64,000 nt of DNA from Leguminivora glycinivorella (GCF_023078275.1 NC_062978.1:19615883-19679882), one strand, 5' to 3'. Counted from the stretch's first letter, positions 34,916 to 47,282 are shown. Translations and numbers: made by a program. Notes: a model not told the origin generated them from the sequence alone.

Positions 34916-35990
34916 TACGCTTTCCCGCTTAAACCACGCAACCGATTTTGATGAAATTTGGAACAGACAATCTTTAGACCCTGAGACAGAACATAGGCTA
35001 CTTTTTATTTCGAAAAAAAGGGATCAAGGGGTTGAAAAAGAGGTTGAAAGTTTGTATGGGATTTCTTAATTTTAAATGATAAAACCATGAAACTTTATAT
35101 TTTAGCACTTGATAAGAAATCATTAAACATATATTTAAAGTCACATACAGGTCGAACGCGATTAATTAACATTATTTTTACCTTTAAAATAAACATGGTG
35201 GGAAATAAACATTAACTAAAAGCGGGTAGATTATATTTATTTGTCTACCCCGAACATTTATATAAATTAATATCGGGTAGTTTTGTGTTGTTTACATCTC
35301 CGGTGACATTTTGCTGGGACGCCAGTCTTCCGCGACCACGGCCAGTGCAACCTGGCCGAAACGTTGGGAAAAAAGGTAAAAATAATGTTAATTAATCGCG
35401 TTCGACCTGTATGTGACTTTAAATATGTGTACAAAGCGCGAGAACTTAAAGTGTTATATCATTAAACATCTTGATAAGGGATAGGGATAGGGATAGCGAT
35501 AGGGATAGCGATAGGGAAAGCGATAGGGATAGCGATAAGGATAGCGATAGGGATAGCGATACGGATACGGATACGGATAATATGGGTATCGTTAGAGGGA
35601 TACGGATAATCGGTCGGCGGTCTCTTACAATCAATGTGCTCTAAGACGATCGTTGTTTGCTTGCTTGAAGATTACGTTTGCGATAAGTATAAGCAAAATG
35701 TAAAAAATTGTAAGGGATAATAGAAAAAAGTACTTTTTACCCACCGATCATAGTGTCGAAATACGGGCTATGTGGGATGTTTATAAAGGTTTCCCCAGCG
35801 TATATAGAATTACCTACGCTGTGGTCGATGTGTAATATGTCTACAATCATTGCAAGCAAAAGTATTATGTGCAATCGAAATAATCGCAGATAAATATACC
35901 TACAGAGAAACCTACGGTCCCTACGGATCCAAATGAAAATCTTAATGAATACTTTTATTACGCGGGCGAAGCCGCGGGTAAAAGCTAGTA
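34830..35990 (+). repeat. Microsatellite-bearing unit, copy 1
   Basis: It begins ctaatattataaatgcgaaag and ends gccgcgggtaaaagctagta, the ends of the family also seen at 44108. Inside are a (GTCT)n run (34856-34915), a 'ccgattttgatgaaatttgg' block, a nested MITE (35133-35424) and a GATAGG/GATAGC array (about 35472-35580). Non-coding. Copy 2 follows at 36100. Confidence 0.85.
35133..35424. mobile_element. Nested MITE with perfect 52-bp arms
   Basis: 35133-35184 and 35373-35424 are exact complements (atttaaagtcacatacagg ... acattatttttacctt). The centre contains 'cagtgcaacctggccgaaac', a common moth repeat core. In copy 2 of the larger unit the left arm of the MITE has lost its outer part. Confidence 0.85.
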
Positions 35991-36099
35991 TACTATATAT
36001 ACTATACTATACTATATATACTTATACTATATACTATATATACTATATATACTATCCATACTTCCATACTATACTATATATACTATATATACTATACTA

Positions 36100-36123
36100 T
36101 AATATTATAAATGCGAAAGTAAC

Positions 36124-36160
<37 letters not shown>

Positions 36161-37230
36161 TACGCTTTCCCGCTTAAACCACGCAACCGATTTTGATGAA
36201 ATTTGGAACAGACAATCTTTAGACCCTGAGACAGAACATAGGCTACTTTTTATTTCGAAAAAAAGGGATGAAGGGGTTGAAAAAGAGGTTGAAAGTTTGT
36301 ATGGGATTTCTTAATCTTAAAAGATAAAACTATGAAACTTTATATTTTAGCACTTGATAAGAAATCATTAAACATCTTGATAAGGTCGAACGCGATTAAT
36401 TAACATTATTTTTACCTTTTTTTTTTTTGTGTGTCGTGCGGTGGGAAATAAACATTAACTAAAAGCGGGTAGATTATATTTATTTGTCTACCCCGAACAT
36501 TTATATAAATTAATATCGGGTAGTTTTGTGTTGTTTACATCTCCGGTGACATTTTGCTGGGACGTCAGTCTTCCGCGACCACGGCCAGTGCAACCTGGCC
36601 GAAACGTTGGGGAAAAAGGTAAAAATAATGTTAATTAATCGCGTTCGACCTGTATGTGACTTTAAATATGTGTACAAAGCGTGAGAACTTAAAGTGTTAT
36701 CTTGATAAGGGATAGGGATAGGGATAGCGATAGGGATAGCGATAGGGACTGCGATAGGGATAGCGATAGCGATAGCGATAGCGATAGGGATAGGGATAGA
36801 GATAGGGATACGGATACGGATACGGATAATATGGGTATCGTTAGAGGGATACGGATAATCGGTCGGCGGTCTCTTACAATCAATGTGCTCTAAGACGATC
36901 GTTGTTTGCTTGCTTGAAGATTACGTTTGCGATAAGTATAAGCAAAATGTAAAAAATTGTAAGGGATAATAGAAAAAAGTACTTTTTACCCACCGATCAC
37001 AGTGTCGAAATACGGGCTATGTGGGATGTTTATAAAGGTTTCCCCAGCGTATATAGAATTACCTACGCTGTGGTCGATGTGTAATATTTCTACAATCATT
37101 GCAAGCAAAAGTATTATGTGCAATCGAAATAATCGCAGATAAATATACCTACAGAGAAACCTACGGTTCCAAATGAAAATCTTAATGAATACTTTTATTA
37201 CGCGGGCGAAGCCGCGGGTAAAAGCTAGTA
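36100..37230 (+). repeat. Microsatellite-bearing unit, copy 2
   Basis: Same order as copy 1: ends, a shorter (GTCT)n (36124-36160), the MITE with truncated left arm, and a GATAGG array (about 36710-36830). Non-repetitive parts are nearly identical to copy 1, so the tandem duplication is recent. Confidence 0.85.
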
Positions 37231-37270
37231 TCGAAATAAAGATACCCAATGAGTAAAATTATCCAGTTAT

Positions 37271-37437
37271 CCATATCCATAATAATATTATAAATGGGAA
37301 AGTGTGTGTGTCTGTTTGCTTGTCCGTCTTTCACGGCAAGACGGAGCGACGAATTGACGTGATTTTTTAGTGGAGATACTACTACTACTACTTTTTGTCT
37401 CTTTCTAATGCGAGCGAAGCTGCGAGCAAATGCTAGT
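37271..37437 (+). repeat. 'aaatgctagt' dispersed repeat, diverged copy
   Basis: Starts ccatatccataataatatta, has the 'tgtccgtctttcacggcaag' and 'ttttgtctctttctaatgcg' blocks, and ends cgagcaaatgctagttt. It lies 40 bp after the tandem units and belongs to the family at 44108. Confidence 0.8.
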
Positions 37438-37769
37438 TTTTATAAAAACCTGTTTTGGATAAATATTTGTCAGTGTCGATGAAATTCCTTCAACCAAAAA
37501 CCTTATTTTTGTCCCTGGCAGATGTTACCTATAAAACATACTTTATTAAAATCACGTCTGTAATTTTAACTGCACTGCGCAAATATCCTGCAAGTCTGGC
37601 GAGCCAAGTGTAAGTGAAAGAACGAAAGTAAACCAATTAACACTGGAATGGAATCGCCTAATCGGCAGTTATCGAAGCCACTGCGGTTTAGAGGTAGGAA
37701 ATATTCCTTCCTATTTTATTATGTTCATGTAAATAATAAATACTTATTTTGAATTTACCTATACATTAT

Positions 37770-38035
37770 GATTTGGAATCATAAATATTGAATAAATTGA
37801 TAGATTTAATTTAATTTGATGTTTTATAGTCAGTATTTTGTTCGTGTTAGTGTGGTGAAAAATTTTGTGTTTCACTCGGCGGCAAAGTTTGTTTAACCTT
37901 CGTGCCTTTCAGCCCTCGCAACGCTCAAGATTCCAATTTTCGAACTAATACTGGAATATTTCGCTAGCTCGCTATATTGGAACGTGCAGATAAACAGCAA
38001 CTTTGCCCCCTTGTAAAACAAATAACTATTATCAC
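37770..38035. repeat. Dispersed repeat, copy of 9229-9385 text
   Basis: Shared blocks are ttttatagtcagtattttg, gtgtggtgaaaaa and 'ccttcgtgcctttcagccc'. The right part (ctttgcccccttgtaaaac) matches the end of the repeat at 61430-61725, linking the two families. Confidence 0.65.
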
Positions 38036-38506
38036 TAGATTCCTCCACTTTTATTAAATTTAAAGCAGAAAATTGTACTATAAATGATTATTTATCTTAT
38101 TATTGAAAGTGTGTGAACATTTAAAAATAAATAAGAATATACACATTAAAATTAACATGATCACATTATAAACTACACCAAAACACTGGAATAGGTACAG
38201 TTAGCAACTCGAACAAGTGCCGAACTACTCGCCAGGAGGAGCTGCCGTCGATCGCGGTAATTATTTAGTCTGCTGCACCTTCGAGTAGCTAGTCGCAAAT
38301 TTATTCGGATATTTAATAACTATAGTGTAATGTGCAATACGGGGCAACGGTTAAAATTGCTAATGAGATTATAGTTAAATTGTAATCGCCAAGAGTTGAC
38401 GATAATCTTTTACATCCCGAATGTAACAGATTTTCATCGTATAACCAAAGCATTATTTTTGAATAACTATACCGAACCACCCCGCGTTCGGACGAGACAG
38501 ATACTT
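38036..38506. other. No gene recognised
   Basis: AT-rich, no signature. Confidence 0.4.
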
Positions 38507-38608
38507 AACAAAAAAATATAAATAAAAAAATAAATAAATATTATAGGACATTCTTATACAGATTGACTGAGCCCCACGGTAAGCTCAAGAAGGCTTGTGT
38601 TGTGTTAT
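38507..38608 (-). mobile_element. SINE 3' end fragment
   Basis: The minus strand reads acaagccttcttgagcttac and cagtcaatctgtataagaat before an ATTTATTT tail, as in the full SINE at 59024-59285. The tRNA-like head is missing. Confidence 0.7.
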
Positions 38609-38839
38609 ACACCTAAACTTTCTTAAGAATCACTTTAATCATTTTAATATAATATGACAAATATAAAAAGAAATTCTAATTAAGTAATTTCCATTAAACT
38701 TTCAATATACGTGCGAATAAGTACCTAATTCTACCGCTAAGCGTGTTAAATCTTGAATGTCCTATCCTTCTTTTACATTTCAAGCGTATTGCAGAATAGA
38801 CACTCCCATTGGTTTCTTCATAGTTAACAAATTAAAACT

Positions 38840-39475
38840 AGGTGTTTTTTCTCCAATTATGGACGGCAGTTCTCCAGTAATGGATCCCCCATTATGGACA
38901 GTGAAATAAGTTTAAATTTTTACTTTTAAAGCCAACTGATACCCAATGAGTCAATTTTATATACCATAAATACAATTAGTTTGGGTTATTTTAACATAGG
39001 ATTGTTTCATATAAATTTTGGTTTTGTAAATTGTTCCTTGTCCATCATAGGAGGTACGCAGTTTTTCGGTTCCAGTAATGGACGGTCGCAAAATAACGCC
39101 ATTTCTTTATATCTTTGGAGCAACAAACTAGTATGTTTTATACCTTATCTCAAGCTTAATGCAACAATTAAAACGCATTCAAGTTTACACCGAGTATTAT
39201 TTTATTATTATTTTATACATGAACTCAACTCTCTTAGCAACATTACTAAGAATTCGTCTTGATATTTTGTTCAGTAAACTGGTGAATTTCATCTTATCGC
39301 CAAATCCTTCAGAAATAACCGAATTAATTGAAACTTCAAAATGAAACAGCCCTACAACTCTAGTCTATGGTACATAGCCGTCAGTTTTTAGAAACTAATT
39401 TTAGATACTCATTTTTAAGGATTTGTGTTTTTTTGTCCATAATGGCATCACCGTCCATTATGGGGTATTTTACCT
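38840..39475. mobile_element. Element with repeated ccattatggac motifs
   Basis: The left border (aggt ... ccaattatggacggcag) and right border (ccgtccattatggggtattttacct) are imperfect inverse copies. Further copies or variants lie at 38874, 38887, 39040, 39072 and 39434. No target duplication is clear and the 93-codon frame inside shows no domain. A non-autonomous DNA transposon is likely, family unknown. Confidence 0.5.
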
Positions 39476-39879
39476 TAATATAAAAAGAACATCATGGTTT
39501 ATATTCCAGATAATTTTATTAGGTACTTTATTTCAAATCCCAACAGCTGCCATAAATAATTATTAATCTGTGCACCACAGCCTTCATTATATCGTAATGT
39601 GCACCGCTCCATCGCTGGCCCAATCAAAACCCTATCCCAGCGAAACTAAACCTAAATGAAGCCGTAACCTTAGGTCACAAAGCTCCAGGCGAAACCTTTG
39701 ACCCATACAATACACTACACACAGTACAGTAAGCAACAGTATATTGTCTTCACTGACACAGTCTTCTTATTAATTAAAACTATACTTGAAAGTTTTCTAG
39801 TATAGTTTCACTATAGCTGGGATAATCCCATTTATACCTATATGTACTCTGTATTATTACATTTTCACAATTGTTCGTA

Positions 39880-40022
39880 CAGTCCCCGGCATAAATAAGT
39901 GATGATTTCTGTACTTTGTCACTTTAACGAGTTCAAACACGAGTTTGAAATGTCACACGAAATTGTCAAACGATTAATAGCGACAAGGTACAGAAATCAT
40001 CACTTATTTATGACGGTGACTG
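39880..40022. mobile_element. 143-bp Tc1/mariner-type MITE
   Basis: The arms (cagtccccggcataaataag at the left, complement of cagtcaccgtcataaataag at the right) continue through gtgatgatttctgta. TA is duplicated at both borders (39878-39879 and 40023-40024). Non-coding. Confidence 0.8.
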
Positions 40023-40024
40023 TA

Positions 40025-41739
40025 CTGAACAACTTTGAAAATATATAATACAGGTACATATATGTACATATGGGATTATCCCCTCTGTAGTGAAACTAAC
40101 AGAAAAATTTCACTTTAAATCGCGTATTATTCTGAATATATAGTAATAAGAAACTTTACCTGTGTCTTATTTGTTGATACTCGGACTGAGTGAATATGAA
40201 TAATGATATTTATGAGGTAAAGTACCTACATGGCTAACTTTAAATCTAGCTACATTACTTTGTAACATGGTACAAGTCTTCGAGTTTAAATACTATCTAA
40301 TAATTTTATTGTAACAGATCAGAAGATAACATTTGTTTGTTTATGTTCCGATCACAGATTATGTTCAGATTGCAAGCCTACCCGAGGGTTAGAACAAATT
40401 TAATATTATTGAGATTAATTATTGATCGAGTTTATGGATAAGTAGGTACGTAGTTTTCACTTAGAATTTTTTGAAAAGAAAATCTATCTATCTATCTTGA
40501 ATCATTGGCCTCGAAGTCTATAACAGACTATACAAGCAGTGTCAAGTGGGGCGACAACGTTTTTCATGGCTATATAAGCCAATACGGGAACGACAAACAC
40601 GACCACAACTCGGGCAGGTGAAGTGTGCACTTGGCGAACACGTATCTTGAATAAACAGTAAAAAATATTACAAAATTTAGTTCACGTTGTTTGACCAAAT
40701 CTAATTCTATACGGGCGATTAATTATTGTATCTGATCCTACGAATCGTTGGAAACTATGATCATCAAGCAGCAATGGATATACGACGTCTAACTTAATTT
40801 AACATGGCAAGTAATTGACTGTTGGTATACAAACATGCAAGCATTATTTTAATGTATTATTTTGCAGCAATTGCTAAGGTAAGGTAACTACTTACTGTCC
40901 GAGGCAGTGCAAATTACATTATGTAGTTATCCTGCTAATACGACTCTTGTAAGACTATTTATTCACTATGGAACGTAACAAAAAAGTAGTAATATTTCTG
41001 ATAAATTCACGTATTTAACTGCCTGGATTGCCTGGAACCCGCATTTATCAATAAACGACTGACGTTGCATGTCTGACACATCATAGACAGAAATTATATA
41101 ATCTTTGGTTTTGATAATATTATTAATTATTACTCCTCAACCATCCTCAACCTTTACATTTTGAACGAAAAGAATAGATTAGAATAAAACTCATTGTCTA
41201 ATTGAATTTTTGATTTAAATTTAGGTATTAAGTAGAGATACAAACTTTTTGATGGATAAAAAAAATTGGAAAAAAATCTATTTCTGATTTCTGATTTCCT
41301 GTCATAATTTGGCATGCTGCCGTCAGTGATCAAAATAATTGTTGAAAATGCCGCGACCGTCGTATTTTCCTCATAGTGAACTCGCTAATATGATTTTGAT
41401 ATTTTTGTTACGGTACAGCTGAGGAACGCGATCGATACGCGATTTCCGAACAATCGAATTCCGCAAAACGCACGAGAATTCGTCGAATTTGCGATGGTCT
41501 GCCTATCCTGGCTACCACGGTGTCTGAACCAACGAAACAACCATGGCAGTAATCACAGTCGCAGGTTAGTCCACTATTTTTACCGTCGCTGTATAACTTG
41601 CATGGAACCGCGTGGCCATAACGTAGAAAACAAGTATCTTAAGGCAGATAAATCGGCGTGATTAGGTAAGAAACCTATTTTATAAAGTAATTATTTTATA
41701 CTTTTATTGATTACGTTAAGGCCGTTTCCTGCACGGGAC
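40025..41739. other. No gene recognised
   Basis: It includes an ATG followed by seven codons and a gttagt donor at 41543-41564, which is too short to support as an exon. Otherwise featureless. Confidence 0.35.
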
Positions 41740-41951
41740 GGCATAGCATCGAATTTGCAATTTGAACTTTAACCCCACGTTTTATTTTGTTGCTAGAACT
41801 TAGAAGTTTTATTTGACGTTCATAAGCGCATTGTAATATGCCTACTTGGAAAATAAATATTTCATTTCATTTCATTTCATTATTTCATTTCATTTCATTT
41901 CATTTCATTTCATTTCATTTCATTTCATTTCATTTCATTTCATTTCATTTC
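41740..41951 (+). mobile_element. LINE 3' tail with (CATTT)n
   Basis: 'ttgtaatatgcctacttgg' followed by aataaat and then about 90 bp of (CATTT)n (41860-41951, one break). It resembles the 3' terminus of a CR1/Jockey-type element whose tail is a short tandem repeat. No coding part. Confidence 0.55.
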
Positions 41952-41984
41952 TTATATTTGATTTATGCTAAAATCATAAATGGG

Positions 41985-42140
41985 CCGATAATATCCTTCC
42001 ATGTAATCACACTTACATAGAAAAGTTTTTTCTTTTTCTTTAATTATAAATGGGCTTACTCTTGGCCACAGACTAGCCAAAGGCAAAGACGTGGCAGATG
42101 AAGTAAGCTCGCCAGAAAGATCCCTGTTGTTCACCCTTGA
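41985..42140 (-). mobile_element. LINE 3' end
   Basis: The minus strand reads a GELTSS ending, then PLASLWPRVSPF, then the 3' untranslated aagcccatttataatt. The same text occurs on the plus strand at 59885-60040. A 5'-truncated non-LTR element. Confidence 0.6.
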
Positions 42141-42444
42141 TTTTTTAGATTAAAAAATCGTATCAACACCTACTCTGCTTAACATTCTCATCGCACCTCC
42201 TAAAGAATTTCAATTTAAATCCCCTATTTAATCACTTACGAATAAAAATCTCTGATCACCGTGCGCTGCATGGCAATACGCGGGCCTATTCGGCGATAAG
42301 GAACTTGTGTTTTTTCGATCCCTTTTTAGGGTTCCGTACCTACTAGATGGATTAGACAACAAAAAATGTTGCTCGTTTGGTCTGTTCAGTGTCAAAATAA
42401 ACGTTTTTGTTTTAAGAACATCGTTTTTCAAATTGACATCATAT

Positions 42445-42582
42445 GATAGTTAAAGGGATGCAGAGTGATAAAGGCTACTTTTTGTCTCTTTCTAACCCCC
42501 TTACTTCCCTAAAAGGGGGGTGGAAGTTTGTACGGAGCATTCCGCAATTTCGCGCCAGTGAAGCCGCGGGCAAAAGCTAGCA
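42445..42582 (+). repeat. 'gccgcgggcaaaagctag' repeat, 3' part
   Basis: Retains only the 3' half from 'ggctactttttgtctctttc' on, with a 'cctaaaaggggggtgg' block also seen at 62545. Same family as 44108. Confidence 0.7.
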
Positions 42583-42589
42583 TAAGAGA

Positions 42590-42850
42590 CTCTCGCTAGG
42601 TGGCTGGATCAAGGGCCAGATGCAGAAGGCGGTGATCTTGGACACGGCGCGGATAGTCCGACGGTTCCTCTCTCTGCAGCCCTAACCACCGGCAGCTTGG
42701 GCCCTGCCCCGCTGCTGGCGGCACCCTAGGTTAGGTTTTTTATAATGTGTTTATATGTTTTTTTTATATTGTTTTGTATGTGATTTTGTATTTTACTTTT
42801 ATATCCATATTATAAAAAGCTTAACCTAAGAAGCAAAATAAATAAAGGAG
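42590..42850 (+). mobile_element. LINE 3' end (coding tail plus UTR)
   Basis: About 31 codons from 42594 read GGWIKGQMQKAVILDTARI then VRRFLSLQP and a stop. The ILDTARIVR(R/K)FL block is a frequent C-terminus of moth Jockey-type polyproteins. A GC-rich 3' untranslated part follows (cccgctgctggcggcacccta). The 5' part is missing. Confidence 0.6.
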
Positions 42851-43926
42851 AATAATAATTAATAAAACATATCCCTGGATTACACTTCCACGATTTTTCT
42901 CTATGAATCTTCTCCGAGACCAAAGTGACAACGCTGTCCCCGAAACGTTGGAGGTTAGTTTCAAAATGTAATTAGGCATACCGTATCTGTAATGTTTAAG
43001 GTATCTTGCCATGCCGAATAGGGGCTGAGGTCATTAAATCACTTGTGCCACAGATCCTATTAAAAAAAGTCATCAGTTATCCCGCCCCACCTGAGCCTTA
43101 AATCTGCGGCAACCAAGATTCAAGGTTTTTTTATTGGATAAATGAAAAATGTTTCTTTGTATTTTTAGACTGACTTGACTTTCATTGTATACAGCGTGTT
43201 ACCAACAAGTAAGCTGTTTTTAAAGAGGAATAATCTAACATTTTGAATAAAAATTGTTTAATTCCCACAATGTACAGCACAATAAATTGTCAAGTGTAAT
43301 GACTGCTAATAAGTAAATTAAACACCGTTAAAAGTACCTTAACAGTATATTTTACTTATAGAATTGTTTATATGACGTGTACGATATCACACACAAAACG
43401 ACACATTAATTATAGACATGACATAATTATACCTCTACATTAGTATTACATTGTAAAACCTCGAAAAATTGTAATGCAATAGTTAATAATGTATCCTTTC
43501 AAAATGTTTTCTTTGTTTGATTTCGTCAAGAACGTATAAAACAGCGCGTAAAAATATTACTTTATAGCTGACAAAACTGTAAATACTATTTTAGCCAGCA
43601 ACCATATTTTCTAGCCCTATTCAACGAAACGAAAAAAAAAATCCATTTTAATGACGAGGAAAAGCAAACTTCATTGTCACCCGACTTCTTTGTTAGTACG
43701 CATCACGGTTTTCTAAAGAATTTCAACGCAACGTTATTTTTTTGCTTTTTTAAGGAACTTTTTAACTAAATTCAAATGTTATTTTTTACATTATTTAATT
43801 GCAAAATATCCCAAATTGTAACATAACAAATGCACTTGCTTTAATAAGTTATTTGAATATCAGCTCATGGTTTAGAAAATACACAATAAGAGCTAAAATT
43901 TAAAATTTAAAGGAGCCTCACTCATC
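42851..43926. other. No gene recognised
   Basis: 42895-42960 has a 'ccccgaaacgttggag' phrase distantly like the MITE core at 35360. The rest is AT-rich and featureless. Confidence 0.4.
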
Positions 43927-44076
43927 ATTTGGCTAGCCGAATGGCACAATCGCTCACGAAACGAAGCGCTAGTAGATATCTATCTCTATCGCGCTTGCGT
44001 ATTGGCGCGACAGAGCCAGCGGCGTATCGCTTTCGTTTGGCGTCGGAGAAATGCCATTCGGCTACGGGGCCTGACC
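43927..44076. mobile_element. MITE with ctagccgaatggca ends
   Basis: The left end ctagccgaatggcac and right end gccattcggctacgg are inverse copies. The body carries 'tctctatcgcgcttgcgtat' and 'gcgcgacagagccag'. Partial relatives occur at 14447 and near 47840-47900. Confidence 0.7.
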
Positions 44077-44107
44077 CTGGAACTTATTAAATCTCTTATA
44101 CTTATTA

Positions 44108-44290
44108 GTATCCATACTAATATTATAAATGAGAAAGTGTGTGCGTGTGTCTGTTTGTCCGTCTTCATGGCAAAACGGAGCGACGAATGGACGTGATTTT
44201 TTAAGTAGACATAGTTAAAGAGATGGAAAGTGACATAGGCTACATTTTGTCTCTTTCTAACGCGAGTGAAGCCGCGGGCAAAAGCTAGTA
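44108..44290 (+). repeat. 'gcgggcaaaagctagta' dispersed repeat, full copy
   Basis: From tccatactaatattataaat to gccgcgggcaaaagctagta, with the 'tgtctgtttgtccgtcttca' and 'cattttgtctctttctaacg' blocks between. The best-preserved copy in the window. Non-coding. Confidence 0.85.
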
Positions 44291-45375
44291 ATTTATAAAT
44301 TCTGTACCGTCACTGTTGAGCACAGAAGTTTTATTTTCCTAAGGACTCCTTAAAATTTAATCAAGGATTCAAGGTGCTCGTTTTAAGTCCTAACCTCAAA
44401 GCGCTCCTCTAAGTGTTTTGCCGTGTCGGGGTTGCCCGCAAAAAAAAGGATCTTTGGTTGTTGGAAATTACATACAGATTGATCGATATGTTACACAAGA
44501 AAGAGAAAATTAAGTATAAGTCTTTGTGTTGTACTCTCTTCTGTGTTTTTATTTATTGACAAGTAGTTTTAGGGTGCCTATTAAATTGAATAAATAAAAA
44601 AAATATATATTTAATAAATTTGATTTTGAATTTGATTTTTATTTGTAAATATAAATTTGATGATTTTGCAAGGAAAAACAGTTGTGATCTTGAGGTTTAC
44701 GAGTAGAGAGTTCAAACGAAAAATCGTAATACTTACTTACTAGGATGTTTATGTATTTTCGCGAATATATATCGAATAGTTACTTAATTAGTAGTTATAA
44801 ATACACTTGCGTTTTAGTTTCTAAAAAAGGCACTATTTAGATCCTGGGACACTAGCACTCGGATGCATATTTTTTTAATGAAATCGGTAGGACATCATTT
44901 TTTTGCACTTCAGAGCTGGTTCTGCTCAGCTGCGCCTACATAAGTTGTTGCGTAAGTTGTTAACAAAAATTAACTCGCTGTCAGTTTTGTGACGACAAAA
45001 TAATAGCATAAAATCTGTCTAGAAATTTACTTTTTCCACATTCTGAATGGAGATTATCGCTTAAAGTTTAGGCCTTAAAGAATGCACATCGGCTTTTCTT
45101 CTTCGTAGAGCGTTGTCTCTTTCTTGCTTACGTGACGTTAATTGTCTCTTTCCAAAGACCGCTGTGCATTCTTTTTGGCCGTTTACTGTATTTAAATGCC
45201 CGTTTACGGAAGAACCTGCCGAATTTGAAAGATTGTATCATTCAGCAGCTCTCAAAAATTTTGTAAAAAATTAAGGAAAAAGTTTTTTTTTTTTACTCCT
45301 ATTTTATTACGAAGATTTTATTGATGAATTAAGATTTTAGTAAGTTTTTTTTCGTCAATAAAGTTATCTTATTAT
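44291..45375. other. No gene recognised
   Basis: A degenerate 'aatttgattttgaatttgat' stretch near 44617-44640 may be a retroelement tail. Confidence 0.4.
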
Positions 45376-46323
45376 CAGTGATCGGAACTATGAGAGCAAA
45401 ACTTTAACAAAACTTGCTAAGTGGACATTTCAGAGTACTTACAGTCATGAAAATATTAAGAGGGCTTTCGTGTTAAAAATAGTGAAATCGCAACCGAGCG
45501 CTCGATCATACCGTGTGTGGTATCAAATTAAAGGGCTAGTTTATAAATATATATCACATTATAGGACTTTTTCTACTTGGTCTAACAAAATATGAGAAAA
45601 TGTCCAAAAGTGGTAATAATTGTACCGGTGAAGGCTCGTTTTCAAAAGATTGGCAAAAATCAATAATAGCAATGTATAATCACTAAGGCATAACAGCAAT
45701 TTAAGTAAACGTTGCAGATTAATTTAGTACAAAACTTGCTTCGATGTGATGTAGATTTTCAAAGAAATTGTCACTTAATTTTAGGTAATTTCTGAAAAAA
45801 ATTGAATTCGCCTTAGGCTAGTTTACTCTTTTTCAAAAACTTAAAATAAAAATCTAGCCTGAAATGATTGTGGTACAGGATATACGAATTATAAATTTAC
45901 CCGTTTTAATATTCAAAATTGTCCAAATTTTACAAATAAGATCGACTGATTCAGCTCTATACGTGCGTTTTTCTAAACGTGCATTAGAGAAAAATTCATA
46001 ATTAATTTAGTGAGTTAGTTTTCAAAAATCCAGTCTTACAAAAATCAAGATAATAAGATGCTCTAACTGGAACTTGAATTAAATAAATCTATTGGATAAC
46101 GGAAAGTGTAGTATTTCACCGACTAAAACTATCAATTTTACATTATTTTGACGTTTTTTTTGAAAGCAGCCTTAATATTCTTGTAGTAATGTATTAGAAA
46201 TCTTGGATTCAAGTATAAAATCAAATTTAACACTGATCTGAAAATAATAATCTGGGTTTTATTTTAAATTTATGTCAGCTCTAAGGTTTTGCTAAAGTTT
46301 TGCTCCCATAGTTCCGATCACTG
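45376..46323. mobile_element. Non-autonomous hAT element, 948 bp
   Basis: The ends cagtgatcggaactatgaga and complement (46284-46323, with one mismatch early) form TIRs of about 40 bp. CAGTG starts are typical of hAT. The flanking 8-mers cttattat (45368-45375) and ataattat (46324-46331) agree at 6 of 8 positions, compatible with a decayed 8-bp duplication. No coding frame. Confidence 0.75.
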
Positions 46324-46692
46324 ATAATTATCTACATATATTTTCTTAATTATAAAAAATATCCTTCATATATCTTACGAAAGTCTACTTATATTACTAA
46401 ATGTTGGTAACAAAATAGTATCAATTAAAATTTACTAACGTGGCTATGTACAAACTTTTTGAGAACTGCTGAACTTCAAATTCGACAGTGGCGCTCCGTG
46501 CATCAACCCCGAGTTGAGATGTAAAACATGTTCATTACATCAATAATTCAGAGGTTCAGCGCGACAACGACAAGCGATTCGTTTGCGTGAGAAGACGCCT
46601 GATGTATGCGGTCGAGGCGGAGGAGGGTACTATAAATACACAAATTTTACATTATCTGGTAGTTAGTGGTAAATATGTATAGCAATATATGT
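46324..46692. other. No gene recognised
   Basis: No signature. Confidence 0.4.
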
Positions 46693-47282
46693 GAGTGTGC
46701 ACGGGAAAACGTCCCAATTTGATTGCTATAAAGCCGCTTTGTCAGTTTATTCATATAAAGATACAAGTAAATCTCGCCTTAAGACGCTGCAGGAGCAGAA
46801 ATGCTGAAATGGAAAGGAGCCCCCCTTTCAATTTGGGAATTTTAGTTAAATATACTAATGCTTTTAACTGGATTTATCGAAAAAAAAAATGCCCATTCAG
46901 AACAACTCAGTTAAAAGATATTCCTCCTTCAAAACTTAATCAATCGTCGTCGAAATTTGATAATCTGAATAACAATGAAATATTCTTTGTCGGACCGTTT
47001 AGGTTTTTTGGCTAATTGTTACCAATTTTGAATTCCGCTTCCGCCCCTTTATTTGCGCCATAATCAATATTTTTGAAAATTTCTAGCGTCTTAAAAATAA
47101 GAATATCAAAAAAATCAAGACGGTCCGACACAGATAAAAATAATAATAATCTGTGTTGAAAAAATCATTGCTCTATCTTCAAAAACCAGGGAGGAAATAG
47201 TCGAGAGCGTTTGTATGGAGAATTGACCCCTCCTGTATCGTCTTAATAACCGACAAAGTGGGACGTTTTACTAAACACACTC
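46693..47282. mobile_element. 590-bp non-autonomous TIR element
   Basis: The left text gagtgtg ... aaaacgtcccaatttg and right text (inverse) gagtgtg ... aaaacgtcccactttgtc pair over about 45 bp with gaps. A second inverted pair (gtcggaccgtttagg near 46989, gacggtccgacacag near 47119) lies inside. The 106-codon frame at 46695-47015 spans the left arm and is not a gene. Confidence 0.6.

Noticed and set aside
35446..36893. Ser-Leu or Asp-Arg repeat proteins
   Set aside because: Translations of the GATAGG/GATAGC microsatellites in the tandem units.
41543..41564. Mini exon MAVITVA followed by a gttagt donor
   Set aside because: Only seven codons, no signal-peptide character, no TATA box at a fitting distance and no partner exon.
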